A DNA stretch of 64,000 bases from Enoplolaimus lenunculus (lineage: Eukaryota; Nematoda; Enoplea; Enoplida; Thoracostomopsidae), in the NCBI GenBank assembly GCA_030248215.1, contig JASANG010001427.1, positions 1 through 64,000 of the forward strand. Reading direction: 5' to 3'. The position numbers were made by a program, and so were the translations under genes. Numbering within the stretch: position 1 is the first letter of the stretch; each line of letters starts with the position of its first letter. The notes under the pieces were generated by a model. That model was not told the DNA's origin and ran no database searches. It worked only from the letters and a program-made list of their open reading frames with translations. Positions 10,195-20,689 of this stretch are shown in pieces.

Positions 10195-10976
10195 TGTACA
10201 GATGTCATTGCACCCAGCGCCTCTAAATTCTAGCAGAATTTAGGTGGATAATAGCTGGGATCACATTTTTGAGGGAATGTGTGAGCTTTCGGGCTGCACG
10301 AAAATGTTAATGATAATATCTGGAGCGAGAGGATTCCGTGCAAGCTCACGCCAGCTAGCGGAGCTTTGATTCGGAAGGTTCTGAGCCGTAATGGGCAGCC
10401 CTTGAAGTTTCGGAGCTCTGGAGGGTTGCTGTATGCTCATGTGCACAGGTCTGGAAATCGATATAACTCGTAGAAATGCACAGACTTTGTAAATCCGTTC
10501 CGGGTGAGCTGTGGGTGCTCCCATAGCTTAAAAAGTTTGGAAACAATCGTGAATAGTCGGTATTGACTCATTTCAAGTCTAGTACAACTGTTTTCGGGTC
10601 AGAAATCTAACTTACAAAATGTTTGAATTTTGTGAAATTCAATAATTGTCTGAATTTGGCTTAATTCAGTTTCAATCATCGTAAAACTTAGTAATAGGGT
10701 TCGAAACCTGCTGAATTTTATAAAACGGGTCTAAAACCCTCAAATTCTATCTGATTTGACGTATTCTGGGCTTGGAAAGCGTATATGACGGTTAGATGTA
10801 TTTTTGTGATTTTAAAATGTTTAGCTAGCTACTGAATAAGATTACGAATGTTTTTGGCTTGGTGCGCGTAATGGTGGCAGGAGAGTTTTGTATGAAATTG
10901 TTGTTTAATGTTGTTTATATGGGGATTATTTGAATTCTATTGGTGGAAATAGTTTGTTTTTAGGTTTTCTTGTTTT
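10195..10976 (+). repeat. LTR of the gypsy-type element
   Basis: The segment starts with TGTACAGATGT right after the polypurine tract. The related copy at 33478 starts TGTAGAGATGT, which supports this boundary. The right end is inferred from the shared ATAACCGGTTAT/ATGCAAAATAG sequence that follows in both copies. I could not compare it with the 5' LTR of the same element because that lies outside the window. Confidence 0.55.
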
Positions 10977-11171
10977 ATAACCGGTTATGCAAAATAGCCG
11001 GCGTTGGATTTTCTTGCCTGTCTTGATCTCAGCCGCTGAGTTTGAGATTATCATAGTTGTTGTTTTTCGAATAAGTGGTTAATTTGTGAGTTTTCTTGTG
11101 TTTTCGGTTTGCATTAGTGAAAATAAGTAGAATTGTAGTGAGATCCACGCTCTATAACTTCAGAAATCAGT

Positions 11172-11351
11172 ATGGCATATAGGTTTAAGCAAGCACACCT
11201 CCCGCAGCTCCGGGTAGGTTGGTCATGGACTACAGGCCTTGACTGGTGCAATTGGACAGCGGCTGAGTCTCCTTTTTGGCAGGGCGTGACTCGGGACAAT
11301 CCGCATGCTCGGCCACTTCCGTGCCCGTCGCATGAAATACCAGAAATTGTG
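11172..11351 (+). CDS. Trp-rich leader module, copy 1 (short exon-like ORF)
   Basis: The frame encodes a Trp-rich peptide with the core RVGWSWTTGLDWCNW, then a Pro-rich tail ending EIPEIVV. A splice-like donor (GTAAGA) follows directly, and a pyrimidine/AG stretch (ATAACTTCAG) precedes it. A homologous peptide is encoded at 34527-34711 with many third-position differences, so the resemblance is at protein level. Function is unknown. The exact start is uncertain because the module may begin at a splice acceptor and not at its ATG. Confidence 0.5.
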
Positions 11352-11530
11352 GTAAGATTGCATTTTATTCTAACTTGGAGTTACATCTTGGCTTTGTATA
11401 AGTTAGTGTGCGCTCTGGAAAAGCTAGCCCTATTGCAAGTTAAAGCTTGGTCTAATTATTACTTGCATAAGTTTCAGTGCTGTCGTTAGCCACATAAAAT
11501 TGGTGCCAATTAGTTTAATTAAAGTAAATT

Positions 11531-11688
11531 ATGGACTCGGACACCTCAAAACAGTCATCTCCGCTAAACCCTCAAGCTGAGGCGTTTAAGCCGTCAACCT
11601 CTGGTTATCGGTGGACCTTTGGTCAGCCGACACCGGACATTCAGGCAGAACTGGATGCATTGCAAGCTAAAAACCCAGCGGATAATCA
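11531..11688 (+). CDS. Start-codon module of leader, copy 1 (possible Gag N-terminus)
   Basis: An ATG-initiated frame begins MDSDTSKQSSPLNPQ and runs 53 residues to a donor-like GTAAAT, after an upstream acceptor-like TTTCAG near 11475. The layout (module, gap, ATG module, donor) matches that at 34848-34966, whose frame begins MAQESNPKKPVPSF. No domain is recognised. Confidence 0.4.
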
Positions 11689-12905
11689 GGTAAATCATAG
11701 GGTCAATGTTAAAGGTATATGAAATTTGTTGGCTATAATTATTTTTCTTGTGAGTTAAGTATTTGTTTTCGTACTAATAAATTTCGGAGAGTATAGTGAG
11801 CTGCTATACTCAGGCGTTACTGTTTATTGTTTTCACCCCGCATAGGCCTAGGTGATCCACCCGCATGGTGGGGACCCAGCTTAGTTTACCCTGCAACGCT
11901 TTCGCACCTTAAGTATTTTCCGTCTTAGTTCTTTCAATCCGATGCGCATCATCATCTTGCTCTCTGTCTTAGGCTTAAGCTCTCGTTTTCCTGTTTTGGG
12001 TCTGAGCATCTTAGTCTACTACACGTAAGCTCCTCATGGGTCGACCCGCATTTTTCGTATCTCTCTTACTCGAGTGGTTTTAGTCATCTGCAGGTTTGTG
12101 AATCAGTAAGCAGTTTTACCCGGACCCGCAGACTCCATGTGTGCCGGTATTGAACGGAGTGAGTCTTGAATTAGTACATATATGTTTTAGCCTAACAATG
12201 TGAAATGAATTCGTGAGCCAGCCTAAATTTTGCGTTACATGTATGGAATCGGATTCAGGGTTTGAAGTTTTATCCTAATTGAGTGTGTAGTTTAAGATAT
12301 AGCAAGATTTGTGGATTCTGAGCAGTTAATTTTAATTTCGCAGTTTTATCCCAAAAGTGCTCGCAGATTGTTATCCTGCTCGCACGGTTTCGCTAAGCAT
12401 ATATTTCGGCGTCGCCTATGCAGGCGATATGGATTATTCTAGTCAGGTCCGATGCAGCGTTTCGCGGAGCAACGCTGTCAAGCTGGGTGTGCGATTTTGG
12501 GAATTGGTAGCTTGCTAGGACGCTTAGGCTTAGGGCGTTTGGCTGAAATTCCTAGCTTTAGCAAAGCGGTCATGGGGCTGGGCGAAGTCGCTAATTCCCA
12601 AGTCCATGTGTGGCTTGGCAAACGTTGAGCTGAGAGGTGTTGCGTATTGGTCGGATCCTCGTAACTCTCTATATGTCGTGACCACCTGGTAGACCTACCC
12701 CAGTCACGGGCTTAGCAGGATTCGCCGTGTTCGATCTAACTTATCTCGCATAAGCAGAAAGTTGCCGAGGGTAGGCGGCGTCCCATAACTTTCTGACTTA
12801 TATCGTCAGTCGTATTATGTGTACAACTCTTTTTGCTTTATGAATGATTTTTGGCATTACAGTTGATCGAGAACTAAAATTGTTTTCATAAAAGTAAAAA
12901 CTAGC

Positions 12906-13118
12906 GGTCCATATAAAGATCAGGGGCGGAATGTTTTTCTGTGGGACTGCAACCGAGTAAGCTTAAGCTTTTGACGAATTTTTTGCTTGGCTTAGGCTTA
13001 GACTTAGGCTTAGGCATAGGAATAAACTCATTCTTACGGTTAGGGTTACGCTTAAGCTTAGGCTTAGGCTTAGGAATATGCTTATAATTCTATTCCGCCA
13101 CTGTTCTTTACATTGGCC
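12906..13118 (+). mobile_element. TTAGGC-bearing TIR element (subfamily with GGTCCATATAAAGA ends)
   Basis: The ends GGTCCATATAAAGATCAGGGG and (reverse) GGCCAATGTAAAGAACAGTGG form imperfect terminal inverted repeats. The interior holds many GCTTAGGCTTAGG units in one orientation. No coding capacity. Confidence 0.6.
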
Positions 13119-13971
13119 GAACTAGCGAGGTTTGTTGCGGCGACATGATACAAAAACTTCTTGGCCTATACGTAACTTTGAATTCAACTGAACTATTGCA
13201 CAAAATTAAAAATTTAGTCAATTCAAGGCGTCATTTGCTAGTTGAGTTAAACATTAATATAGCGATCATATTTTTCTTTCTTTAAGGTCTAAACAGTGTT
13301 GTGACAAAAAGCAACTGTGTGTATACGGGTAAAACACTCCGCTGTTCATTTTATGAAACTTCCAGAACAATTTTAGCGTAAAGCTAAATTTTTTAATATT
13401 ACTTACGCATAGGCCTTCGCTTAGAATGCTTACTTAGCTGACCTGCAGGTAAACAACATTTCGGTTTTAGAATACCGTGAAATGCAACCGGCTAGAAAAT
13501 TCTACAGATATTTAAGTAAGACAAAGGCTAACAACAAAAATAGTAAAGGGGATTTTGTTTCTATTTGGAAATAAAATTAATAAAATTTAAAATTTACATA
13601 AATTAACGTCGAAAAATCAAATAACGTATGCTAGGTACATTTGGTTATTTTTTGAATACGATCCAGAAACCGCACAACTCCAGTGACTGGCACCCATAGC
13701 CTTTTAGCAATTCAAATTTTCTCACACGAAAACATGGGTACTTGTAACATTTCGTCATCCAACAACTGCTTCACCCACAACTTGCAACTCAAAATCAACC
13801 CAAAATCTTGTCCGCTCGACAGATTGTCACCTTTTGCTAAGATCTAGAGTCTGTGCTACGTTTGTGATAATAGGCTTCGGCTTAGGACAATATCCAGCAA
13901 CAAAATATGAGGCCACAAATTGTCGCATATTCGAACACAACAAACATTTAAGTAGTGTATCGGAAATATTA
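13119..13971 (+). other. Repeat-rich spacer without recognisable gene
   Basis: AT-rich sequence with no supported ORF. I see no tRNA, satellite or splice-bounded exon. It lies between a TTAGGC element and a fold-back element. Confidence 0.5.
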
Positions 13972-14170
13972 CACTGCAAAAAATGGTGAGTCAAATTGAC
14001 TCTCTCCGAAATAATCTTTTCCTGACTACACAAACTGAGTCAAAATTCGACTCCGCCTGAGTCAAATTCGACTCAGTTTGACTCAGGCAGAGTCGAACTC
14101 TGACTCAGTTTGTGTAGTCAGGAAAAGCCTATTTCGGAGAGAGTCAATGTGACTCACCATTTTTGCATAG
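13972..14170 (+). mobile_element. GAGTC fold-back MITE, copy 1, with TA target duplication
   Basis: The ends are CACTGCAAAAAATGG and an inverted counterpart. About 90-bp arms contain GACTCTCTCCGAAATA and CCTGACTACACAAACTGAGTC, and the centre carries GAGTCAAATTCGACTC palindromes. TA flanks both ends (13970-13971 and 14171-14172). Non-coding. Confidence 0.8.
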
Positions 14171-14353
14171 TACATAATCTTATAGATCTTTTGTTTCCAA
14201 AGTTATCCAATTTATCTTCAAATCATGACAGATGCTATACATTGCTAACCGAATTGAAAAACCGAATTCAGAATTTACTTCAGGAAATGAATGTTTGGTC
14301 CGATTGTTGGCAACGGTCTTTGTAAAAAATCGACCTTTGAAATTAGAAAATTT

Positions 14354-14558
14354 GACCAATGTAACTTTAAGGGGCGTAACAGTAAATTAAGCGTATTCCT
14401 AAGCGTAAGCCTAAGCCTAAGCGTTGCGAAAATGTGTTCCTAAGCCTGAGCCTAAGCGTAAGCCTAAGCCTAAAGCAAAAAATGTAATCTGGAATCTAAA
14501 CCTATTCTTTTATAGACCCACCAGAAAACCTGGAAGCCCCTAAAAGTAAACATGGGCC
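14354..14558 (-). mobile_element. TTAGGC-bearing TIR element (GGGGCGT subfamily)
   Basis: The ends are GACCAATGTAACTTTAAGG and, inverted, GGCCCATGTTTACTTTTAGG. The interior reads CCTAAGCCTAAGC on this strand, i.e. TTAGGC on the other. It matches copies at 20121, 32393 and 38241. Confidence 0.75.
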
Positions 14559-14593
14559 GAAAATTTTGTATAAAATTGCTTTCGATTATTAAA

Positions 14594-15261
14594 GTTACAT
14601 CAATTGCATATGATGTGACACTCAAAATGATTGGAGTAAACTACTATAGCTGGAGCAAACTCACTAGTTCTTATCACCAGTTACCGATAGGTTTTAAACC
14701 AATCGAGCTGCTGCAAAATTAGGAACTTAATACTCTTGTGGCAAAAACAATTGCTAAAATGATTTGAATTTATAATCTCACAATTCAGTGGTACAAGATT
14801 TGTACCAAACTGTCGCTAACTGGTATAAGGTGTACACACATTTGAGAATATACGGCTAAAAGTTTCCAGAACAATATTGTCGTGAATTCAACTTAGTTTT
14901 TCCACTTAATAACCTATTGCGTCTTGAAGTTACATCAATTGCATATGATGTGACACTCAAAATGATTGGAGTAAACTACTATAGCTGGAGCAAACTCACT
15001 AGTTCTTATCACCAGTTACCGATAGGTTTTAAACCAATCGAGCTGCTGCAAAATTAGGAACTTAATACTCTTGTGGCAAAAACAATTGCTAAAATGATTT
15101 GAATTTATAATCTCACAATTCAGTGGTACAAGATTTGTACCAAACTGTCGCTAATTGGTATAAGGTGTACACACATTTGAGAATATACGGCTAAAAGTTT
15201 CCAGAACAATATTGTCGTGAATTCAACTTAGTTTTTCCACTTAATAACCTATTGCGTCTTG
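14594..15261 (+). repeat. Tandem duplication of a 335-bp unit
   Basis: Copies start at 14594 and 14929 (both GTTACATCAATTGCATATGA) and are almost identical; I noticed one substitution (GCTAACTGG versus GCTAATTGG). No ORF. Near-identity means a recent local duplication. Confidence 0.9.
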
Positions 15262-15909
15262 CTTGTCTGTAAACTTATTATTGACTAATGATAGGTGCTA
15301 CAAGTACATAATAATTCGACTTTACATAAACTAAAACATTTTTCAAATGCATGGATCAGGGCCGTAACAGTTGTATAAGCATATTCCTAAGCCTAAACCT
15401 AAGCAATAAATTTGTCCAAAGCTTAAGCTGATATATAGCAGTCCGCGGAAAGGCGGTCCGCTCGTAATCTATAAATGAGCAAAACTTTTAGTGCCGCAGT
15501 TAGAAATTCCTCGAATTTTGTAAGCTACGTACGTAACGATTTTATAACGTGAAACCAGGACCAGGTGGTTGAAGTGATTTATTTAGTCACCATCGCAAAT
15601 ATATTTCGGAGTTAAAATTTTGATATCAAAGTATAGATTTACACAAATATTTCGGCTCAGAAACGAATTCAACCATATGTCTCAATGTTTTCAAGCCAAT
15701 TTCTAATAATACTCAATGCGCAATCTTGAAAGTTCGTATACTGTAGTGATTCGAATGAGAGGGGGGACTGTGGACCTGTAGCCAAGAAGGGGGGCCAGGG
15801 GGCTCTGCCCCTCTGGAAAAATTTTGGCCCTGCTAGAAGATTTTCAACCTTGGTTGCAAGTCACTGAAAACGTTTAAATGCCCCTCCTGAAAATTTTTTA
15901 GCCCCCCAA
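15262..15909 (+). other. Spacer with TTAGGC fragment and G-rich repeat fragment
   Basis: No gene seen. A partial TTAGGC element starts near 15359 (GGGCCGTAACAG...CCTAAGCCTAAACC). Around 15760-15905 is a fragment with polyG/polyC runs. Confidence 0.5.
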
Positions 15910-16330
15910 TAGGAAGGTTGGCTGGCAACGGTCCTGGAGGACTGATATTTGTTTGGCAGGGTGTCCTTCCTTGTTCAGTTACGGAATCTTACTTATTTTT
16001 AACCCGCCGTCCTTCGTTACTGATATATAGTCGGTATTGCAACTATCCGTTGAATAAACGCTATTTGTCTATAGTCTATTATCAAAAGCTTGAGCGATAA
16101 AGTAAGGTTCTACTTTGAAATGTACGTTCAAAACTTAAGCATGCTTTAAAGTTTCGAACTCAACGTTATTTGATCCTGGATTCATTTATGCGCTACAATT
16201 AGGGATAATTGACATTTATGGACTCTAATTAGGGTTTAGGGACTCTATCCGCTTACGGAGTCCTATTGATTGGGACTCAAAATGAGGACCCCTTGCTACC
16301 CTCCTCTTATTCCGGTTACTACAGTACAAA
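15910..16330 (+). repeat. Interspersed repeat, inverted counterpart at 25.9-26.35 kb
   Basis: Words such as GATTGGGACTCAAAATGAGG, CTTGAGCGATAAAGTAAGG, TTATCAAAAGCTTGAGCGAT and GGACTGATATTTGTTTGGC recur in reverse order and strand near 25.9-26.35 kb. The copies are clearly diverged. The type of element is not resolved. Confidence 0.6.
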
Positions 16331-17450
16331 CTATTCTTACAAAAACCGTTAACTATCCGGCCTGTTAGTAGTCTGCCTACTATAAACCTAAGCCTAATCC
16401 TCCAAGACCTTTAGTTCCATTGTATCTTTTCACGGGCCAATCTTCCTGTAGGCAATATTCAACTGGTGTACAAACCTATTTTACTAAGGTTGAACAATCA
16501 TGTTTCCTTAAGGAAAGTTAATTGATAGTATTGGTTCTGGAGTACGGCAGTTACGTTAAATTTTTAGGCCAATTCAACAAATATATAAGGCCTACAGAGA
16601 CTATTTAACGAAGGTATACAACTGGGTGCATAATTAACATGTAATAATTTTACCAGACTTGCAATGATGTCATGAATTAATTTTACGCATTAAAAAGATG
16701 CTTTTACTGTTAAATAATTGCATTTTGCAATCATTTCAATTTAAATGTAAATTGTAAGAATTTCGGCTGAAATGAACGCAGAAAATTTTTCAACCAAAAC
16801 AAGTTTTTGGTTGCGAATCAAGCAAGTAATTTGACGGCAAAAGTTATTTTAGGAACCTATTTTATAGGCTATTTCAACTATCACCAATTAGCGATATTTT
16901 TTAGCAAATCACAAAGCTGCAAAAAATCATAGACTTCAATTGCAACAAATTCTAACCCTCTTCAGTCAAGCTTATATTATTTACCAAGGTTCAAACATAC
17001 CCTTATTATTTTAAAGATACTGAATTCACAGTTCCGGTTCCCGTTTCATTTTCAACACGAAAATTCAATTCCGACACCGATTCGGACTAAACTTCATTCC
17101 AGCAGGAATCTTGATATATGACTTTTATAACAGCAAACCTATAGGTTTATTGGTAACAGCTACTGTGAAACAACGGCGGAAACTGAAACCACGGCTCTCA
17201 AGACTTTACACAAAAGTTTTGACCAATTGAACACTTACTCGATTACAGTTGAGGAAGCAAAAAAAACCCGCTTGTTTAATTTCGCAGTTCGGCCAATTTA
17301 AACAAAAAAGCCAGAATGATTAATCGTACGTCTACTACTGCTGTTAGGCATTTATGCTTACGATTTCAACCTGAACTACTGTATAAAAGTTTAGGGCTAA
17401 ATCTTTGATCAACTTTTTTGTTGATCAACTTTTCTGACCATTGTTATGTT
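16331..17450 (+). other. Spacer without recognisable gene
   Basis: AT-rich sequence with no supported coding exon or RNA gene. No clear repeat boundary was identified. Confidence 0.45.
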
Positions 17451-17658
17451 GGTCCATGTATAGAACAGGGCTGGAACAGTAGTATAAGCATATTACTAAG
17501 CCTAAGCCTAAACCTAAGCGTATGGATGATCCTATTCCTAAGCCTAAGCCTAAAGCCTAAGCCTAAGCCTAATCCTATTAAAAAATTAGTCAAAAGCTTA
17601 AACTGACTCCGTTATAGCTCCTCCAGAAAACGATCCAGCCCTGTTCTATACATGGGCC
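17451..17658 (+). mobile_element. TTAGGC-bearing TIR element (GTATAGAACAG subfamily), copy 1
   Basis: The ends GGTCCATGTATAGAACAGGG and, inverted, GGCCCATGTATAGAACAGGG are near-perfect TIRs. The interior carries GCCTAAGCCTAA runs. The sister copy is at 27390-27561. Confidence 0.8.
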
Positions 17659-17755
17659 GTTACGTTTAAGCGTGTAACAGTACCCTAATGTTTAAATCGA
17701 AGTATCAGAGTCAAAAATTAGGGTAGAGCAATACTTTTTAAATTCTTTAATGTCT

Positions 17756-17912
17756 TCCGTCGCTGGCTGTTGCCGTCGGTCGCTGTCCTTCACCGTGCAT
17801 CACCGTCCGTTACTATAATACGATGTTGTACGTACGATACCGTATACTGACAGACGGCGATGTTCGGCGACAGACTGCGATTGACAGCAGCCAACGGTGA
17901 CGGACGCAACGT
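17756..17912 (+). repeat. Compact imperfect palindrome
   Basis: CGTCGCTGGCTGTTGCCGTC on the left and the inverted CGTCCGTCACCGTTGGCTGC on the right fold around a centre with TACGTACG. It is probably a small fold-back element. The flanks show no clear target duplication. Confidence 0.5.
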
Positions 17913-17940
17913 ACGACCCTGCAGAAGCTGAACTAAAGCC

Positions 17941-18079
17941 TAGGCTTACTTTGCTGTAGTCGTGGGTGAAAACGATATTTCCCGTTAAAGTGGCATTGGC
18001 CGCCGCTTTCTGTAGTATTTTGTACCCGGTTAACAGACGAAGTAAACTCGTTTCACCAGCAGAATCGTAAATTGTCAAG
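17941..18079 (-). pseudogene. Degenerate ABC-transporter-like exon (possible)
   Basis: On the minus strand a frame bounded by an acceptor-like TTTTCAAG and a donor GTAAGC reads GLLTIYDSAGETSLLRLL and then TGYK...LTGNIVF. This recalls the Walker A region of ABCG-type ATPases (usual pattern GxSGxGKTSLLnxLxG...TGxI). The P-loop here lacks the Gly spacing and the Lys, so it could not bind ATP normally. No other ABC exon was found nearby. Chance resemblance is possible. Confidence 0.25.
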
Positions 18080-19067
18080 AGGCCTTGAAAATTAAAGCCC
18101 CTAAATAAATTTATTCGATTTCAGAGTATTATTGCTTATGCTTAGGCTTAGGCTTACCATTAACACTGATTTTTACGCTTTACGCTTAGGCTTTAGGCTT
18201 TGAAATATGCTTAATGTTCAGTTAGACCACTAAAAGTAAAAAGTATAACCTTAGCCTTACCTGTTCAATTTTGGCCAAAAATCTAGGCTCATGTTAGCTA
18301 TAAATCCTTTCCACTAAATATAAGCGTAAGCCTAAACATAAGCCTACGAGTAAGCGCAAGCCTAAGCCTAAACCTCCAAGTCTCGTAACACATTGGGGAG
18401 ACTAAACTAACATGTGCTAAACCATGCATCTACTTCTTTGAGGCTACAATTTTAACAAGCTTCTTTAAGCTTTAACCTCTCTATACTAATTAAAAGCGAA
18501 CAGGTATAGTTGAAAACGAGCTATTAGGTAATATACCTAGTATTGCATTAAAGCCACCTGTTGACACATCAACTCAAATTTGAAATTTTATATTTTCAAT
18601 ATAGATGGAACTATTGATTCATACTCTTATTTGAAATTTTGCAATATTTCGTTTTCAAGAATATTTTAACCCTTTATCGTATGAATATATCTAATTTAAT
18701 CTGAAATCTAGTTTCAAGCTATGATTATAACCCACGAGTTCAGGATGAAAGCCGCTGGCCCTTATCACGGTTCATTCTAATTATAGTGGTCTCCCTGTCA
18801 AGCTTGAGTCTAAACAAAAATCCTAATCGTAAACCTAAGTCTATAAGCCTAAGCCTAATCATAATCCTAAGCGTCCTGTTCGCTACGTTTCTTAGTCCTT
18901 ATGCCTTTCAATGAGCAGGCCCCGGTAATGTTCATGGTCGCAAATTGCTACATATCACAGTTTGAATTTGAACTGCATAATTTTTCGAAATTATAAACTT
19001 CGCTCTTAGCTCAAGCAAAGTAGCTTAAAGTAAATAATAATTATAAACGGCATGCTTTTCGATGACT
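18080..19067 (+). other. Spacer with scattered TTAGGC runs
   Basis: TTAGGC or GCCTAA runs occur at about 18138-18210, 18322-18372 and 18800-18875, without clear TIRs. No gene seen. Confidence 0.5.
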
Positions 19068-19118
19068 ATATATATTTATATATTATATATATTTATATAT
19101 TATATATATATATATTTA
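19068..19118 (+). repeat. AT microsatellite (TATATTTATATATTA)
   Basis: A simple alternating TA/TTTA tract. No further structure. Confidence 0.9.
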
Positions 19119-19470
19119 ATGGACTGTAATTCAGAATTGAGTATGAAAGAATATCTATAAAATTGAATCAGTAAAAAGTATAAAAGTTTTGGTTCTTAAT
19201 ATAAAATTGGCAAACTGTTAAAACGATGAACGCAATTTTATCATAATACACAATTTGATTCTGTTACCTATCAATCGGGAACCAGGCCTGGGAGGCCCCA
19301 ATTGGATCTGCCATTGGCCGAACGCTTGGTTTAATGTTAATGTTAGCGGTACAACCGGTTTTTAGGTTATGGTTACGACTGTATATCGTAAAATTGGATT
19401 AAATAATTTGGGGTGTGTGGTGGCATTGTTATAAACTGAATACAAGGAAATTATATAAATATATACGTAT

Positions 19471-19801
19471 CAGGGTGCAACCGGAGGTGAAAATTGCCGG
19501 AGCCGAAGGTCAACGAAACTTGCCGGAGGCGGAGCCGGAGGTGAGGCGAAATTAGGTAGTAAAAATGATGGTTAATTAGTTAATTTTAGCCAATATCTGC
19601 AATATTTTGTAAAGTTGTTTGGTTTTACGCCAATTTCATGGCGAATTTTCGAAAATTCTTTCCTGAAAATTGTGCCAAAAGTAAAACGATACGTGCTAAA
19701 CAGATAAATTTTGCAAAATTATACAAAATTTTACTACCGAAATTGCCGGAACTTCCGGCAACCATTCTACCGGAGCAGGAGCCGGAGCCGGAGGCCGATT
19801 T
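19471..19801 (+). mobile_element. hAT-type CCGGAG-rich element, degenerate copy
   Basis: It begins CAGGGTGCAACCGGAGG, like the intact copies at 43017 and 57735. CCGGAGCCGGAGG tracts lie near both ends. The right terminus is decayed. Confidence 0.6.
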
Positions 19802-20689
19802 TACTGCTTAATTTAGAATTATACAAAAGATAAAGTAATCTTTCTGTCTCCAAATCTATGTAAAGCTTAGCTAAATTAAGCTATAAAGAATGGAAAATCA
19901 CAGAAAAGAAATTGTAATAAAAGCAAATATGTATTCAACACTGGTAGAAAAACCTCGCCTGATTTAATCAAACGAACAATAAATATTAAATTATATAAAA
20001 TTCGTTCGTTCTCGTATAGAGCGATTCCTAATGATGCGCTTTACGTTTTCGTATGAAATTACTTTCGAACTGCCGTCTATTTTGTTTTTAGAAGGCGCTG
20101 ACAAGGCGGATCCAGTTATTGGCCAATGTTACTTTTAGGGGCGTGCAGGTTTCTGGTGGGTCTATCATTAAAACACGTTAGTGTTTACAATATATGTTTC
20201 AAGCATCGAGAATGCACGCTTTTTAAAAGTTTTGCAGAATGTTCTCTGCAGGAAAGCAGAGAGCTGGAATGAGGTAACTTGCGTATAGAATATCCTAATT
20301 AGCCGCTTCGACACCATACACAAATTGGACAGCTAAACGTCTCATTTAAGTTGTTATTAAAAATTTGATTTTTGTAATTTTTCGAAAAAATTGTATTACA
20401 AATATGTAATTACCATAGCTAGTCGATATTATTGTGTGATGCTAATGACACCGTGCAATAGATTACGTGTCCTTGCGATGTTTGTTCAACTGAAATTTCT
20501 AACTGAGACAGTAATATTTTGTAATAACCTCCCATGCATTATAGCTTAGAACAGGCTGCTTTTGGTGGATTGCAATGGAGCAAGTGTACGCTTTAGACAT
20601 ATTTTGTTTAGGCTTAGGCGTACGCTTAGGAGTAGTCTTAGCATAAAACCTCACCGTATCCCATGTAAAAGAAAGAAACTAGGTAAAAG

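Larger units (their letters stand above)
1..10976 (+). mobile_element. Ty3/gypsy LTR retrotransposon, 3' portion (left end outside window)
   Basis: The window opens inside pol of a Ty3/gypsy-type element. In order it shows the reverse transcriptase end, RNase H and integrase (8-2530), a very long extra ORF (2695-8883), a 1.3-kb untranslated AT-rich stretch, a purine tract at 10182-10194 and an LTR starting TGTACAGATG at 10195. The LTR end is not certain; I place it before the palindrome ATAACCGGTTAT at 10977, because that motif is shared with the second LTR/leader copy near 34.4 kb. Both long frames are open throughout the visible part, so this copy looks whole here and probably young, but the left half is not seen. 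Family assignment rests on integrase being 3' of RT/RNase H. Confidence 0.85.
10977..12900 (+). mobile_element. 5' leader and internal remnant of a second gypsy-type copy, sharing the LTR
   Basis: Sequence to the right of the LTR resembles the leader of the same element family rather than host DNA. The palindrome ATAACCGGTTAT at 10977-10988 and the following ATGCAAAATAG recur at 34398-34416. Two exon-like modules follow (11172-11351 and 11531-11688), each with a counterpart in the 34-35 kb copy. From about 11.7 to 12.9 kb no coding frame is recognisable. The simplest reading is two elements in tandem sharing one LTR, the second incomplete. Confidence 0.5.

Noticed and set aside
12990-13070. 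True telomere or interstitial telomere fusion point
   Set aside because: The TTAGGC runs are short, impure and sit inside elements with inverted ends at many places, so transposition explains them better.
14110-14325. ORFs beginning MCSQEKPISERVN inside fold-back elements (also 37421)
   Set aside because: They are translations of the MITE arms and appear only because the arms are conserved DNA.
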